Source: Clostridiales bacterium
GTDB lineage: Bacteria; Bacillota; Clostridia; Oscillospirales; Oscillospiraceae
Assembly: GCA_021201515.1 (NCBI GenBank)
Contig: JAJQET010000073.1
Coordinates: 1-6,404 of the forward strand
Reading direction: 5' to 3'
DNA: 6,404 nt
A model generated the notes under the pieces. That model worked only from the letters and a program-made list of their open reading frames with translations, was not told the DNA's origin and made no database searches. This document shows positions 5,302 through 6,404 of the stretch, one piece after another. The position numbers were made by a program, and so were the translations under genes. Numbering within the stretch: the stretch's first letter is position 1; each line of letters starts with the position of its first letter.

Positions 5302-6186
5302 CTAAAGCAGCACCGGGGTGTGACTGCCCAGCATCATCCGCAGCACCCGGCAGGCGCTGCGGCGAATGACGGCGGGAGACAGCCTGCCTTCCTCGCTTGC
5401 GGCGAGGATGTGCTCACGGTCGTAAGGATTGCCCGGCATGATCAGGTCGTTCCCGGCGGGAGCGCACTGCTCCGGTTTGGCAGCTGTTTCGTTTGTGGCG
5501 GCCCAGTCCGTCATGACCAAGCCATCAAATCCCCCTTCGCAGCGCAGAATGTCTGTCAGCAGCTCACGGTGATTTGCTGTGTAGATGCGGTTGACCATAT
5601 TGTAGCTGCTCATGACCGTGACGGGATGGGCTTCCTTTACCGCGATTTCAAAGCCCTTCAGGTAGATTTCCCGCAGGGCCCGCTCGCTGACATTGGAGCT
5701 GATGCCATTGCGGTTGTCCTCCGTATTGTTGCAGCAGAAATGCTTGACGGAGACGCCACAGCCGGGATGACGCTGGACACCTTTGGTCAGGGCAGATGCC
5801 ATAATGCCTGTGAGGACTGGGTCTTCCGAATAATATTCAAAGGTGCGGCCTCCCAGGGGATTGCGGTGGATATTCATGCCGGGGGCAAGCTCCTGTGTTT
5901 TCTGAAAGGCGACGAGCCGCTGATATTCTTTGTGGAATTTCCCACGGGGGGCAGATACATACGCCTGCACCACTTCCTTGCCGGAAACGCTGCCGGTATT
6001 GGTGACCGCTGTAAGGACTAAGATGAAGCCATTTTCTCCTGTGACGGATTTTGTCTCCAGCGCGAAGGCGGTATAACTGAGCCCGTAGCCAAAGGGGTAC
6101 CGAACGGCCTTTCCAAAGCTGTCATAGTAGCGATAGCCGACGTAGATTCCCTCTTTGTAACGCCTCCTTTTGTTGATATAATGATT
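5302..6186 (-). pseudogene. Domain-permuted GH3 beta-glucosidase-like gene with no start codon and an internal deletion
   Basis: The frame is open from 6186 to a TAG at 5302 (294 codons). The order is the end of the GH3 C-domain (EGIYVGYRYYDSFG, YPFGYGLSYTAF), the start of a fibronectin-III-like domain (KEVVQAYVSAP, VAFQKTQELAPG), and then the second half of the GH3 barrel (MNIHRNPLGGRTFEYYSEDP, VSVKHFCCNN, and GLVMTDWAA with the nucleophile Asp in TDW at 5506-5508). This C-domain-before-barrel order is known for some ruminal clostridial GH3 enzymes. Missing are the first part of the C-domain, the rest of the FnIII domain and the first half of the barrel, which holds the substrate-binding ADGPxGxR-type loop. 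No ATG, GTG or TTG follows the strong ribosome binding site; the first in-frame GTG is at 5973. Full-length relatives are usually 700-800 or more residues. The product, if any, should be inactive. The native stop is kept. Confidence 0.8.
6163..6170 (-). promoter_or_regulatory. Orphan Shine-Dalgarno of the lost GH3 start
   Basis: AAAGGAGG on the minus strand is a near-perfect match to the 16S rRNA tail, but the bases that follow (CGTTACAAAGAGGGAATC) contain no usable start codon and enter the GH3 C-domain at once. The original start codon has probably been deleted between about 6148 and 6162. Confidence 0.7.
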
Positions 6187-6212
6187 CTAACAGAAGCATT
6201 CCTTGCTGTCTA
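6184..6212 (-). promoter_or_regulatory. Promoter of the GH3-GH2 operon
   Basis: On the minus strand TAGACA (-35, 6207-6212) and TAGAAT (-10, 6184-6189) are separated by exactly 17 bases, each one mismatch from consensus, with an extended TGT before the -10. The predicted transcript begins near 6177, just ahead of the Shine-Dalgarno at 6163-6170. This would still drive the GH2 gene through the dead GH3 frame. Confidence 0.7.
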
Positions 6213-6213
6213 T

Positions 6214-6245
6214 TCTATTTTTCGATATTTATTTCTAAAAATAGA
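6214..6245. repeat. 9-bp inverted repeat just upstream of the operon promoter
   Basis: TCTATTTTT (6214-6222) and AAAAATAGA (6237-6245) are exact inverse copies with a 14-base spacer. The pair ends one base before the -35 hexamer, where an activator of a sugar operon would sit. No regulator gene of a sugar-sensing family is in the window, so the binding protein is unknown. AT-rich DNA makes chance repeats more likely. Confidence 0.35.
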
Positions 6246-6296
6246 CATATTCTGAATTATGAGCTAAAATACAAATTTTATATCTAATTATCAAAT

Positions 6297-6374
6297 TCAC
6301 ATTTTTGCGGCGCTGTACTATCATAAAACCAGTACAGGAGGGGCTGGTACTGTGTTTGTCAAGTAAAAATGTGA
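6297..6374. repeat. 10-bp inverted repeat in the right-hand intergenic region
   Basis: TCACATTTTT (6297-6306) and AAAAATGTGA (6365-6374) are exact inverse copies 58 bases apart. Between them lies a smaller inverted pair, CAGTAC (6330-6335) and GTACTG (6347-6352). The role is unknown; they may be parts of a mobile-element end or an operator. Confidence 0.4.
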
Positions 6375-6404
6375 GCAAAAGGTCCCCCAAAAGGTGAGCA
6401 CCTT
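6350..6404 (+). mobile_element. Possible end of an insertion sequence (IS21-like style), cut by the window edge
   Basis: The sequence from TGTGTTTGTCAAGTAAAAA onward has short internal repeats: GTGAGCA at 6371-6377 and 6394-6400, and AAAAGGT at 6377-6383 and 6389-6395. A TG-starting end followed by repeated short blocks is the style of IS21-family termini in Firmicutes. No transposase is in the window and no target duplication can be checked, so this is a weak call. Confidence 0.25.

Noticed and set aside
5302..5973. Treating the GTG at 5973 as the real start of a short GH3 protein
   Set aside because: There is no properly spaced ribosome binding site, and recognisable GH3 coding sequence continues upstream in the same frame for about 70 codons.
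5263..6021. 252-codon open frame on the plus strand
   Set aside because: It is antisense to the GH3 remnant, whose motifs (KHF, MTDW, YSEDP) are clear on the minus strand.
6266..6294. Second promoter candidate on the minus strand, TTGATA-17-TATTTT
   Set aside because: Plausible hexamers are common in such AT-rich DNA; the TAGACA-17-TGTTAGAAT promoter nearer the ribosome binding site is a better match. A secondary start cannot be excluded.
1..6404. CRISPR array, tRNA, rRNA, toxin-antitoxin or defence genes
   Set aside because: I found no regularly spaced long repeats, no cloverleaf-like or rRNA-like sequence, and no motif of such protein families on either strand.

Overview
The window suggests a chromosomal segment from a gut-type Firmicute of the class Clostridia, probably Oscillospirales-like. 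The signs are strong AGGAGG-type ribosome binding sites, sigma-A-like promoters, moderately high GC with AT-rich intergenic DNA, a GHKL-type kinase remnant, and a GH3 enzyme of the domain-permuted kind known from ruminal and gut Clostridia. The taxonomic call is inference from gene style, not from a marker gene.

Layout. Positions 1-1963, read on the minus strand, hold a two-component operon with its promoter: an OmpR/PhoB-type response regulator (1203-1898), then an overlapping membrane sensor kinase (179-1213). Further downstream is a hairpin (61-96) and the first 13 codons of an NAD(P)-binding Rossmann protein (1-39) that runs off the window. Three AGGTT-core repeats, spaced 21-22 bp, straddle the regulator's promoter and could be its own binding sites.

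Positions 2098-3066 are a junkyard of gene pieces. On the plus strand one unbroken frame joins a piece of unknown origin, a piece of a GH3 glycosidase and the C-terminal end of a GHKL (AgrC/VirS-like) kinase whose N box is missing. It ends at a textbook terminator (2879-2920). Facing it is the first ~16 codons of what looks like an aldo/keto reductase (2923-3066, minus strand).

Positions 3098-6300 are a carbohydrate-use operon read on the minus strand: promoter and ribosome binding site, then a GH3 beta-glucosidase-like gene (5302-6186), then an apparently intact GH2 beta-galactosidase-like gene (3098-5245), then the reductase stub. The GH3 gene is badly damaged. It has lost its start codon and N-terminal part just after an intact Shine-Dalgarno, and it has an internal in-frame deletion at an LAPG-coding stretch that removes the first half of the catalytic barrel. 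The far right end is AT-rich and carries short inverted and direct repeats that may be the edge of an insertion sequence.

I see no convincing undescribed system. The most notable pattern is serial, frame-preserving decay of a glycoside-use locus around one intact GH2 gene, next to an intact two-component operon. Deletion scars sit at several independent places within 4 kb; whether this is real genome erosion or partly an assembly artefact can be tested with reads spanning the junctions.
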